DNA from: Saccharibacillus sp. O23
Lineage (GTDB): Bacteria > Bacillota > Bacilli > Paenibacillales > Paenibacillaceae
Length of the DNA stretch: 64,000 nt
Assembly (NCBI RefSeq): GCF_002205895.1
Contig: NZ_NJDE01000014.1
Location: 124,001 to 188,000, forward strand
Direction: 5' to 3'
A program made the position numbers and the translations under genes. Of this stretch, positions 8,461 through 16,484 are shown piece by piece (position 1 is the first letter of the stretch; each line of letters opens with the position of its first letter). Under the pieces are notes generated by a model. That model saw only the letters and a list, made by a program, of their open reading frames with translations, did not search any database and was not told the DNA's origin.

Positions 8461-9882
8461 ATGCAACCGCAGTTTCGGATTGAAAAAGATTTCCTGGGAG
8501 CCAAGCAAGTTCCTGCCGATGCCTATTACGGCGTACAGACGATGCGAGCGATCGAGAACTTCCCGATTACCGGATACCGGATTCACGAGTCGATGGTGCA
8601 TGCCCTCGGCATCGTGAAAAAAGCGGCCGCGTTGGCTAACATGGAAGTCGGCCGTCTGCCGGCCCATCTGGGCGCGCCGATCGTCGAAGCGGCCGGAGAA
8701 GTGATGGACGGCGTATGGGACAGTCAGTTTATCGTCGACCCGATTCAAGGCGGCGCGGGAACGTCGATCAACATGAACGCGAACGAAGTCATCGCGAATC
8801 GGGCGCTGGAATTGATGGGCAAGGCCAAAGGCGATTATTTCCATCTGAATCCGAACGTGCACGTCAATATGGCCCAATCGACCAACGACGTCTTCCCGAC
8901 GGCGATCCATATCGCCGCGCTGACGCTCGTGCAGAAGCTGGAAGATACCATGGAGCGCCTCCAACGTTCCTTCGAAAACAAAGCCCGCGAGTTCGACCAC
9001 GTGATCAAGATGGGACGCACGCATCTTCAAGACGCGGTCCCGATCCGTCTGGGTCAAGAATTCGCCGCTTACGCCCGCGTTCTCGGACGCGACCTGCATC
9101 GGGTACGCCGTTCCAAAGAACTGCTGCACGAGATCAATATGGGGGCGACCGCGATCGGTACCGGACTCAACGCCGACGTCGATTATATGGAGAAAGTCGT
9201 CGTCAAGCTGGCCGAGATCAGCGGCATGCCGCTGCGCCACGCGGAAGATCTAGTCGACGCCACGCAGAATACGGACGCTTATACCGAGCTGTCCGGAGCG
9301 CTCAAGATCTGCATGATCAACTTGTCGAAAGTCGCCAACGATATCCGTCTGCTGGCGTCGGGACCGCGCGCGGGACTGGCCGAGCTGAAGCTGCCGGAAC
9401 GCCAACCGGGTTCGTCGATCATGCCGGGCAAAGTCAATCCGGTCATGTGCGAAGTCGTCAACCAGACGGCGTTCCAAGTCATCGGCAACGACCATACGAT
9501 CTCGCTCGCGTCCGAAGCCGGCCAGCTCGAACTGAACGTCATGGAGCCGGTACTCGTATTCAACCTGCTGCAATCGATCAGCATCATGAACCAATCGCTG
9601 ACCGTGTTCCGTACGCACTGCATCGACGGCATCGAAGCCAACGAAGCGAACTGCGCGGAGTACGTCGAACGCAGCGTCGGCGTCATTACGGCGCTCAGCC
9701 CGTATCTGGGCTACGAGATCTGCGCCCGCATCGCACGCGAAGCGATGACCACGGGACGTTCCGTGCGCGATCTGTGCCTGATGCACAACGTCTTGAGCGA
9801 AGAGGAACTGGACATCATCTTGAATCCGTTCGAGATGACCAAGCCGGGAATCGCGGGTTCTTCGCAGTTGACGCGGGACTGA
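8461..9882 (+). CDS. aspA: Aspartate ammonia-lyase (aspartase)
   Basis: This enzyme converts L-aspartate to fumarate and ammonia. It belongs to the aspartase/fumarase superfamily and forms cytoplasmic tetramers. The superfamily signature is seen as GSSIMPGKVNPVM, along with GRTHLQDAVP and the substrate loop region STNDVFPTA. The start at 8461 is preferred over an in-frame ATG at 8413: it has GAGAGGA at proper distance, begins MQPQFRIEKDFLG as in homologues, and gives the usual length of 473. The 8413 ATG lies only about 15 nt after the predicted transcription start. The gene is monocistronic, with its own promoter and a short terminator. With ald it can feed nitrogen and C4 metabolism, including fumarate made under oxygen limitation (inference). 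Confidence 0.95.
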   Translation: MQPQFRIEKDFLGAKQVPADAYYGVQTMRAIENFPITGYRIHESMVHALGIVKKAAALANMEVGRLPAHLGAPIVEAAGEVMDGVWDSQFIVDPIQGGAGTSINMNANEVIANRALELMGKAKGDYFHLNPNVHVNMAQSTNDVFPTAIHIAALTLVQKLEDTMERLQRSFENKAREFDHVIKMGRTHLQDAVPIRLGQEFAAYARVLGRDLHRVRRSKELLHEINMGATAIGTGLNADVDYMEKVVVKLAEISGMPLRHAEDLVDATQNTDAYTELSGALKICMINLSKVANDIRLLASGPRAGLAELKLPERQPGSSIMPGKVNPVMCEVVNQTAFQVIGNDHTISLASEAGQLELNVMEPVLVFNLLQSISIMNQSLTVFRTHCIDGIEANEANCAEYVERSVGVITALSPYLGYEICARIAREAMTTGRSVRDLCLMHNVLSEEELDIILNPFEMTKPGIAGSSQLTRD

Positions 9883-9952
9883 CCGTTTGCCGCCGCGCCG
9901 GAGTCGGCGCGGGAACCGAGCGAGTCGAACAGCCGTTTCCGAGCCATGCCGA

Positions 9953-9975
9953 TGGCCGCGGAAGCGGCTTTTTTC
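9953..9975 (+). terminator. Short terminator after aspA
   Basis: The 5-bp stem GCCGC/GCGGC with a 4-nt loop is followed by TTTTTT. The stem is short, so efficiency is uncertain. Confidence 0.55.
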
Positions 9976-10119
9976 TTGCGGGCCGCAGCGGGATTTTTCT
10001 TAAGTCGAGATCGTCCTAGAGATGGTCGGAATCGGAGACACCCGAAATCGCTTCGCGGGGATACGATGTAGAAGAGGCAGATCGGCGGCACGCGTGCCGC
10101 GAATCGTAAATGGCAAGTA

Positions 10120-10148
10120 TTGACAATTAATATGCTCGGGCTTATAGT
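10120..10148 (+). promoter_or_regulatory. Strong sigma-A promoter for the ytdP-like regulator
   Basis: TTGACA (10120-10125) and TATAGT (10143-10148) have a 17-nt spacer. The gene start is 37 nt downstream. Confidence 0.8.
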
Positions 10149-10184
10149 TAGGTCACCGAGAAAGGGAACCGGAGGAGGGGTCGC

Positions 10185-12503
10185 ATGAACGCACTGCAAA
10201 ATTTTCGCGCGCGCAAATATTTGCAGCGAATCCTGCTGAGCTTTATGCTGGTCGTCGCCATGCTGGCGATCGCTTCGCTGCTGCTCAACTCGAATGCGCG
10301 GGGACGGGTGCTGGGCATGCAGGAAGACGCGGACCGCAAGCTGTTGACGCAGATCAATTACAACATCGAGAACATGAACGGCATCGTCACGAATCAAGCG
10401 GTCGCCCTCTACAACGACGAAGAAATGATCGCGCTCAAATCGGGCGGCGATTACAAGCAGAGCATCTTGAAGATCCAGCGTCTGAACCGTACGGTTGCCG
10501 CTTCGCCTTATCTGCATGCCGCCGTGTTCTATAACGGGGCGCAGCATCGGTTTTTCTCGTCGATCAACCACAATCTGGCCAGCAACGATATCTTGTACGA
10601 CGCGCTGCGCAGCTATATGGACGCCGACGCCAACGTGCCCAAATTGCAGTTGGTGCCGATCAATCTGCAAGGCAAAAGCGGAGGGATCGACGTGTTCGCC
10701 ATGTTCGTGTACGACGGACCGACTCTGGGTTCGGTCAACGACAACGTGCTGATTCTGACCGTCAAACCGGAATGGATACTCGATAATATGAAAGCGCTTA
10801 ATCTTGTTTCGGCGGACGAAGGCGATCAATTGTTCATCACGGACGGCAGCGGAGAGATCGTGCTGTCGGCAGCCGGAGCCACGCCGGAAGGGCTGGACGT
10901 GAACCGGGACCTGCTGCCGAAGATCGCCGAATCCAAGCCTTCGCTCGGTTCGTTCAATTACGATCAAGGCAAACTGCATTACAAAGTCACCTATCTGAAC
11001 CGGGCGACGAACAATTGGCAGATCGTCAGCTTGAAAGATTCCAATAAAGTGCTCGGAAACGTTCGGCAGATGCGCTGGACGGAAGCCGCCGTATTGTTCT
11101 CCGCCGTGATCTTCGCGGTGCTGCTGTCGGTTCTGCTGGCTCTGCGATTGTATAAGCCGGTCGGTCAACTGCTGACGCTCGTGCCGCAAGACGGGAACGG
11201 GCGTCCGAAATCCGGGAGCGGCGACGAATTGTCCCTGATCGCCGCCAACGTGACCGAGATGGCCGGCAAGCTCAAAGGATTGGAACAAGAACGCGCTTCG
11301 CAGTTCAACATCGCGCGCAGCTATCAGCTGCGCAGCTTGATCGGTTCCAGCGAAGGCATCGGTCCGGAAGAATTCGCGCGGCTGCGCGAGCAGCACGGAC
11401 TGGATATTCCGGGCGATATGCCGATGCGGCTCGCGCTCGTGCAGATCGACGATCTTCAAGGCTTGTCCGGGCAGCCCGGATCGCGGATGGAAGCGCTGCT
11501 GGCTTTTGCCGTCGCCAACGTCGGCGAAGAACTGCTGCGATCTTCCGGTTCTTGCGAAGCCGCCGAGCTGAAAAGCGGTCATCTGCTCTTTATCGTCGGA
11601 GGCGAGCCGGCCGAGCTGTCGCGGCTCGGCGAGCGTCTGCGCGAGCTTCAAGAAACGATCCGCAAGTATTACCGGACTTCGTTCACGGTTACGCTCAGCG
11701 AGGTCTTCTCGGATTATCGGCGGATCACGCCGATGTACCAGACGGCCGTCCGCCATTCCGGATACCGGATGATCTTCGGACGCGGCGCGGTGATCGAACC
11801 GGCGAATATCGCGGCCAACGAACGCGGCGAAGCGCTGGAGATTCCGCAGGAATTGGAGCGGCAGTTAAGCGAAGGCCTCAAAAGCGGACGGATCGAAGAA
11901 GCGGAGCAGGCCGTTCGCGCTTGGCGCGAAACGTTGTCCGGGTTCGGCGCGGATCGGATCTTCTCCGCCGTGCTGCATTTGACGGTCAGCTTGAGCGGCA
12001 CGCTCGGCGAACTCAGCCGCAACAACCTGAATCCGCTGCCGGTCAATATCCAGACCGTCAATCGGCGCATTCTGGAGAAAGAGACGTTGGAAGAGATCGA
12101 GGAGACGCTGCTCGACATCGTGCGCGAAGTCTGCGGACGCAGCCGCAGCGGGCGCGAAGACAAGAGCCGGCTGCTGGCCGATACGGTCAAAGAGATCATC
12201 GACAAACATTATGCCGATCCCGATCTCAACGTGCAGCGGATCGCGGACATGCTCAAGGTCAGCACGATCTATCTCGGACAGGTATTCAAGACGGAAGAAG
12301 GCCAGACCGTGGTCGATCGGATCAACGCGACCCGGCTGCTGCATGCCAAAGAATATTTGGAGCAGCAGACGTTGACCGTCTCGGAGATCATGCAGAAAGT
12401 CGGCTTCGGCAACGAAAGTTATTTCTACCGTCTGTTCAAACGGCGTTACGGAGCGACTCCGAAAGAATACCGGCTCAAGTCGGCGATCGAACGAAGCACG
12501 TAG
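10185..12503 (+). CDS. Membrane-anchored AraC-family regulator (YtdP type)
   Basis: This 772-residue regulator matches B. subtilis YtdP in size and design. A transmembrane helix lies at about residues 15-35 and a second at about 305-325. The roughly 270-residue extracytoplasmic region between them presumably senses the substrate or the loaded binding protein. The cytoplasmic half ends in an AraC double helix-turn-helix (about 670-770) with NVQRIADMLKVSTIYLGQVFK and GFGNESYFYRLFKRRYGATPKEYR. The start follows GGAGGAGGGG. It is directly upstream of, and co-oriented with, an LplB/YtcP/YtcQ-type transporter operon, so it very likely activates that operon through the repeats at 12.7 kb. In the family this type is paired with oligosaccharide uptake; the ligand here is unknown. 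Confidence 0.92.
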   Translation: MNALQNFRARKYLQRILLSFMLVVAMLAIASLLLNSNARGRVLGMQEDADRKLLTQINYNIENMNGIVTNQAVALYNDEEMIALKSGGDYKQSILKIQRLNRTVAASPYLHAAVFYNGAQHRFFSSINHNLASNDILYDALRSYMDADANVPKLQLVPINLQGKSGGIDVFAMFVYDGPTLGSVNDNVLILTVKPEWILDNMKALNLVSADEGDQLFITDGSGEIVLSAAGATPEGLDVNRDLLPKIAESKPSLGSFNYDQGKLHYKVTYLNRATNNWQIVSLKDSNKVLGNVRQMRWTEAAVLFSAVIFAVLLSVLLALRLYKPVGQLLTLVPQDGNGRPKSGSGDELSLIAANVTEMAGKLKGLEQERASQFNIARSYQLRSLIGSSEGIGPEEFARLREQHGLDIPGDMPMRLALVQIDDLQGLSGQPGSRMEALLAFAVANVGEELLRSSGSCEAAELKSGHLLFIVGGEPAELSRLGERLRELQETIRKYYRTSFTVTLSEVFSDYRRITPMYQTAVRHSGYRMIFGRGAVIEPANIAANERGEALEIPQELERQLSEGLKSGRIEEAEQAVRAWRETLSGFGADRIFSAVLHLTVSLSGTLGELSRNNLNPLPVNIQTVNRRILEKETLEEIEETLLDIVREVCGRSRSGREDKSRLLADTVKEIIDKHYADPDLNVQRIADMLKVSTIYLGQVFKTEEGQTVVDRINATRLLHAKEYLEQQTLTVSEIMQKVGFGNESYFYRLFKRRYGATPKEYRLKSAIERST

Positions 12504-12562
12504 AGCCGAATAGACAAGCCTGTTTGTTCGCTGATCGTTCCGCGCAGTTTGGATAGGATTTG

Positions 12563-12604
12563 GACGAAGGCCCGAGACGCCGATGGCGGATACGGGCCTT
12601 TGTC
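12563..12604 (+). terminator. Hairpin after the ytdP-like gene (weak terminator)
   Basis: A 12-bp stem GACGAAGGCCCG / CGGGCCTTTGTC (one G-U pair) has no long T-run. It may be a weak terminator or may allow read-through into the transporter genes. Confidence 0.45.
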
Positions 12605-12683
12605 GCGTCCGTTCGGCTTCGGCGATCGGTTCGCGGATAGCCGGAAGTTACGCCGCCGCACTGCCCGCATCCGTTCGGCATAC

Positions 12684-12770
12684 CTGTACTGTACAGTCCG
12701 ACAACCCGCGCCGTTACAGCTTTCGTGCAACTGTACAGCCTCGAAGTACAGCAATCCTGCGATTGTACAG
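12684..12770 (+). promoter_or_regulatory. Array of TGTACAG half-sites, probable AraC operator
   Basis: TGTACAG-like elements end at 12696, 12719, 12738, 12751 and 12770. The last four form two 25-bp units, 12714-12738 and 12746-12770. These match at 19 of 25 positions and are offset by 32 bp, about three helical turns. Inside each unit the half-sites are 19 bp apart in direct orientation, as AraC-family proteins prefer. The array lies 115-200 bp before the permease start. Confidence 0.65.
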
Positions 12771-12776
12771 TACCGC

Positions 12777-12790
12777 CGTAAGCGCTTACG
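12777..12790 (+). promoter_or_regulatory. Perfect 14-bp palindrome, cre-like operator
   Basis: CGTAAGCGCTTACG is a perfect palindrome with the central CG typical of LacI/CcpA-family sites. It lies 6 bp after the direct repeats. Carbon catabolite control of the sugar operon is the obvious reading; CcpA itself is not in the window. Confidence 0.5.
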
Positions 12791-12885
12791 TACTATCGTG
12801 GGAAGTGCCAGGAAGCGGGGCCGGCACCCAGCCGGACCGCACCGGGAGAACAAGAGACGAGAGAAGTGGAAAGGAGCCGGAATTT

Positions 12886-13872
12886 ATGTCGGACAAAGTA
12901 TCGCTTGCCGCAAAAGCCCCTTCGGATACGCAAGGGAATACGCGGCGGCGCAAATCGTGGCTTGGGCGGGAGATGCGGCATTTTCGCAACAATAAAGAAT
13001 TGTTCCTGCTGTCGCTGCCGGGCATCCTGTACAAATTGATCTTCGCTTACATTCCGATGGTCGGCGTGATTATCGCATTCAAGAATTACAGGTACGATCT
13101 GGGCATCTTCGGCAGCAAATGGGTAGGGTTCGACAATTTCCGTTATTTATTCTCGACGGACACCGCTTGGCGGATCACGCGCAATACCGTCCTTTATAAC
13201 GTCGCTTATATTCTCGTCACGCTGGTCGCGGCGCTTCTGTTGGCCGTGCTGCTCAACGAGGTCAAAGCCAAATGGAGCCGCTTCTATCAGACCGCGCTGT
13301 TCCTGCCGCACTTCTTGTCGTGGGTGCTGGTCGGCTATATCGCTTACGCTTTCCTGAATCACGCCGACGGCTTCATCAACCGGACGCTCATGGCGATGGG
13401 CTTCGATCCGGTGAGCTGGTACCAGAACGCGGGAGCTTGGCCGTTCATTCTGGTCATCGTGCATCTATGGAAAGTCATCGGGTTCAATACGCTGATCTAC
13501 TTCGCCGGCATCATGGGCATCAACAGCGAATATTACGAAGCGGCGAAGATCGACGGGGCGACCAAGTCGCAGATGGCGCTTAAGATCACCATCCCGCTGC
13601 TCAGCCCGCTCATCGTCATCCTGCTCATCTTGTCGATCGGCAGCATGTTCCGCGGCGACTTCGGTCTGCATTACTTCATCCCGAACAACTCCGGCTTCTT
13701 GTACGGTTCGACGGATATCATCGATACGTACGTATACCGGGCGCTTCGCGAAGTAGGCAACGTCGGCATGTCGGCGGCAACCGGCTTGTATCAATCCATC
13801 GTGGGCTTGATTCTGGTCTTGTCGGCCAACGCGATCGTCAAGAAAATCAACCCCGACCATTCCCTTTGGTAG
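12886..13872 (+). CDS. Sugar ABC transporter permease (LplB/YteP type)
   Basis: This 328-residue inner-membrane permease belongs to the carbohydrate uptake transporter-1 family. About six hydrophobic segments are visible from residue 40 on. The EAA loop that docks the ATPase is in the second half (SEYYEAAKIDGATKSQMALKITIPLL). The start at 12886 is chosen because AAAGGAG precedes it and the protein begins with a short basic tail before the first helix; the frame is open further upstream but only through the operator. The next permease follows at 17 bp. No ATPase gene is in the operon, as usual for systems served by a shared MsmX-type ATPase elsewhere. Confidence 0.93.
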   Translation: MSDKVSLAAKAPSDTQGNTRRRKSWLGREMRHFRNNKELFLLSLPGILYKLIFAYIPMVGVIIAFKNYRYDLGIFGSKWVGFDNFRYLFSTDTAWRITRNTVLYNVAYILVTLVAALLLAVLLNEVKAKWSRFYQTALFLPHFLSWVLVGYIAYAFLNHADGFINRTLMAMGFDPVSWYQNAGAWPFILVIVHLWKVIGFNTLIYFAGIMGINSEYYEAAKIDGATKSQMALKITIPLLSPLIVILLILSIGSMFRGDFGLHYFIPNNSGFLYGSTDIIDTYVYRALREVGNVGMSAATGLYQSIVGLILVLSANAIVKKINPDHSLW

Positions 13873-13889
13873 GAGACAGGAGGAACATC

Positions 13890-14777
13890 ATGGCCGTACG
13901 CAAATTCGAATTTTCCAAGATCGCCATCAATGTCATGTTCACCGTGTTATCGTTAATCGTGATCCTGCCGTTCCTGCTCGTTATCGCGGTCTCGTTGACC
14001 GACGAAGAATCGATCACGAAGAACGGTTATCAATTCATTCCGGATCATATCAGCTTCGACGCTTACCGCTATCTGCTGGATTCGCCGGACGTTCTGGTGC
14101 GGGCTTACGGTGTGACGATCACCATCACGGTGGTCGGCGCGGCGCTCGGGCTGCTGCTCACCGCGATGACCGCTTACGTGATCTCGCGGCCCGATTACCG
14201 CTATAACCGGGTCACCACGTTCTACGTCTTTTTCACGATGCTGTTCAGCGGCGGTCTGGTTCCGACTTACATCCTGATCACCCAATACCTGCATCTCAAA
14301 GACAGCCTGCTCGCGCTCATTCTGCCGATCCTGCTGTCGCCGTTCAACATCATGGTCATGAAAGGGTTCATGTCGAAGATTCCGCTGGAGATCATCGAAT
14401 CGGCGAAGATCGACGGAGCGCGGGAATTCCGGATCTTTTTCCGGATCGTGCTGCCGCTCTCGCTCCCGGCGCTCGCTACGCTGGGCCTGCTGATCTCGTT
14501 TACCTATTGGAACGACTGGTTCAACGCGATGCTCTATATCGACGATCCGAGCAAGGTTCCGCTTCAGCTTCTGCTCGTGCGAACGCTCAACAGCATCGAA
14601 TTCTTGACCACCAATTCGGAATTCACCCAGACGCTCGGCATCGATCTGACTTCGTTCCCGAACAACTCGGCACGGATGGCGATCGCGGTGTTGGCCGGCG
14701 GCCCGATGCTCGTGATCTTCCCGTTCTTCCAACGTTTCTTCGTCAAGGGGCTTACGGTCGGTTCCCTCAAGGGCTGA
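13890..14777 (+). CDS. Sugar ABC transporter permease (LplC/YtcP type)
   Basis: This 295-residue membrane protein is the second CUT1 permease and would form the heterodimeric channel with the upstream gene product. Hydrophobic helices begin at about residue 12. The EAA motif reads LEIIESAKIDGAREFRIFFRIVLPLS, and the characteristic C-terminal end is PFFQRFFVKGLTVGSLKG. The start at 13890 follows AGGAGG at 7 nt, and an in-frame GTG-like start at 13866 inside the previous gene has no ribosome site. The gene is 17 bp after the first permease and 57 bp before the binding protein, so the three form one transcript. Confidence 0.93.
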   Translation: MAVRKFEFSKIAINVMFTVLSLIVILPFLLVIAVSLTDEESITKNGYQFIPDHISFDAYRYLLDSPDVLVRAYGVTITITVVGAALGLLLTAMTAYVISRPDYRYNRVTTFYVFFTMLFSGGLVPTYILITQYLHLKDSLLALILPILLSPFNIMVMKGFMSKIPLEIIESAKIDGAREFRIFFRIVLPLSLPALATLGLLISFTYWNDWFNAMLYIDDPSKVPLQLLLVRTLNSIEFLTTNSEFTQTLGIDLTSFPNNSARMAIAVLAGGPMLVIFPFFQRFFVKGLTVGSLKG

Positions 14778-14834
14778 TCGAGACATAGAACACATGCCTT
14801 TCCATTTCAAGACAATAATCGGGAGGTCGTACAC

Positions 14835-16352
14835 ATGGGAAAAAGAATGAGTAAATGGCTCGGGCTGATCGGCGCGATCGGACTGACAGGTTCGCTGCTC
14901 GCCGGATGCGGCGGGAACGCGGGCGGCGGAAACAGCAGCGCGGCTTCGGGAGAAACGGACGAAAACGGGCTCAAGCCCGTGACGTTGACTTGGTATTATC
15001 CGCTCTCGCAGCTTCAGCCCGATCAAGAGAAAGTGCAGGCGGCCGTCAACAAGATCACGCAGGAGAAGATCAACGCGACGATCAAGCTGACTCCGGTGCC
15101 GATCGGCGATTACGTGCAGAAGATGAACACGGTGCTGGCCGCCGGCGAGAAATTCGATATCCTCTGGACCGGATACATGCTCAAACCGGAAGAACTGGTG
15201 CGCAAAGGCGCGATTCAACCGATGACCGCGCTGCTTGACCAATACGCGCCGGAACTCAAAAAAGACGTGCCGCAGGTGATGTGGGACGGCCTGTCGGTCG
15301 ACGGGGAAATCTACGGCATTCCGAACCAGCAGATCAACGGTTCGCGTTACGGCTTCATCATTCAGAAACGACTGCTCGACAAGTACAAATTCGACGCCGC
15401 TTCAATCAAGAAAGTCGAAGACATCGAACCGCTGTACGCCGATATCGTCAAAGGCGATCCGGACATCATTCCTTACGGAAACTTCGGCGGCAACTTCGAT
15501 TTCAACGCGCAGATGTACGGCAAAGGATACTGGACGGTGCCGGGGCTGGACGAACACTTTTACATCAAAAAAGACGATCCTACTTACCAGCTTCAGCGCT
15601 ATCCGGAAGACGAGCTGGACATCTACCGCCTCATGAACAAATGGTACGACGCCGGCTATCTGTACAAAGACGCCGCAACGGCGAAAAATACCGACTTCAT
15701 GGCCAAAGGCCAGATCGGTTCCGAATTCCACACGGTATTGAAACCGGGTCTGGAAGCGGAAGTGAAAGTCAAAAACGGCGGCAACGACGTCGTGCTGGCG
15801 CCGCTCAGCGGCTGGTTCTCCAACGGCTATTCCGCGACGACCAACCAATCCCTCAGCCGCACGTCGGAGAATCCGGAACGGGCCATGATGTTCCTCAATC
15901 TGGTCAACACGGACAAAGAACTGTACAACCTGCTGTGCAACGGCATCGAAGGCGAGCACTACAAGAAACTGGAAGGCGATTATATCGAAGCTCTGCCGGA
16001 TTCCCGTTACCGCCCGAATATGGACTGGGTTTTCGGAAGCGTATTCAATTCGTACCTGAAAGAAGGACAACCGGAAAACGTCTGGGAAGAAACGAAGAAG
16101 ATCAACGAAAGCGCGGAAGTCAATCCGGTCGGCGCGTTCAAATTCAACTCCGAACCGGTCAGCACGGAGATCGCCAACCTGAACGCGGTCTGGGACGAAT
16201 ACAAACGCGGCATTCTCACCGGTACGCTGAATTTCGACGAAACGTGGCCGGGATTCTACAACAAACTGAAAGAAGCGGGCGAAGACCGTTACGTGGAGGA
16301 GGTGACGAAGCAGTTCGACCAGTTCTTGCAGGACAAGGGCCTGAAGAAATAA
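14835..16352 (+). CDS. Extracellular solute-binding lipoprotein (LplA/YtcQ type)
   Basis: This is the substrate-capturing component of the ABC importer, anchored outside the membrane. The 505 residues begin with a signal peptide ending in lipobox LLAGC (Cys at about 26), a Gly/Ser-rich linker, and a family-1 binding fold. The length is typical of the LplA/YtcQ group that binds oligosaccharides from pectic or other acidic polymers. The start follows GGGAGG; an alternative Met lies 4 codons later. It is the third gene of the transporter operon. Substrate identity cannot be read from the sequence; the neighbouring GH88, GH2 and beta-helix genes suggest uronate-containing oligosaccharides. Confidence 0.92.
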   Translation: MGKRMSKWLGLIGAIGLTGSLLAGCGGNAGGGNSSAASGETDENGLKPVTLTWYYPLSQLQPDQEKVQAAVNKITQEKINATIKLTPVPIGDYVQKMNTVLAAGEKFDILWTGYMLKPEELVRKGAIQPMTALLDQYAPELKKDVPQVMWDGLSVDGEIYGIPNQQINGSRYGFIIQKRLLDKYKFDAASIKKVEDIEPLYADIVKGDPDIIPYGNFGGNFDFNAQMYGKGYWTVPGLDEHFYIKKDDPTYQLQRYPEDELDIYRLMNKWYDAGYLYKDAATAKNTDFMAKGQIGSEFHTVLKPGLEAEVKVKNGGNDVVLAPLSGWFSNGYSATTNQSLSRTSENPERAMMFLNLVNTDKELYNLLCNGIEGEHYKKLEGDYIEALPDSRYRPNMDWVFGSVFNSYLKEGQPENVWEETKKINESAEVNPVGAFKFNSEPVSTEIANLNAVWDEYKRGILTGTLNFDETWPGFYNKLKEAGEDRYVEEVTKQFDQFLQDKGLKK

Positions 16353-16417
16353 GACAAGCGACGTCCGATCCCGAAGATGAAGATCCCAATCGAAGCATGA
16401 GCATTTGACCGAAAAAA

Positions 16418-16456
16418 AGCGGCTTTCTCCGGGCGCGAGCCTCGGGGAAAGCCGCT
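16418..16456 (+). promoter_or_regulatory. Stable hairpin between binding-protein and beta-helix genes
   Basis: A 13-bp stem (AGCGGCTTTCTCC / GGGGAAAGCCGCT, one G-U pair) has an A-run before it and no T-run after it on the plus strand. It is more likely a processing or mRNA-stability element than a terminator, and could raise the level of the transporter mRNA over that of the enzymes. Confidence 0.5.
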
Positions 16457-16484
16457 ATACTTCAAGCCGAGAGGAAGAGATCGA

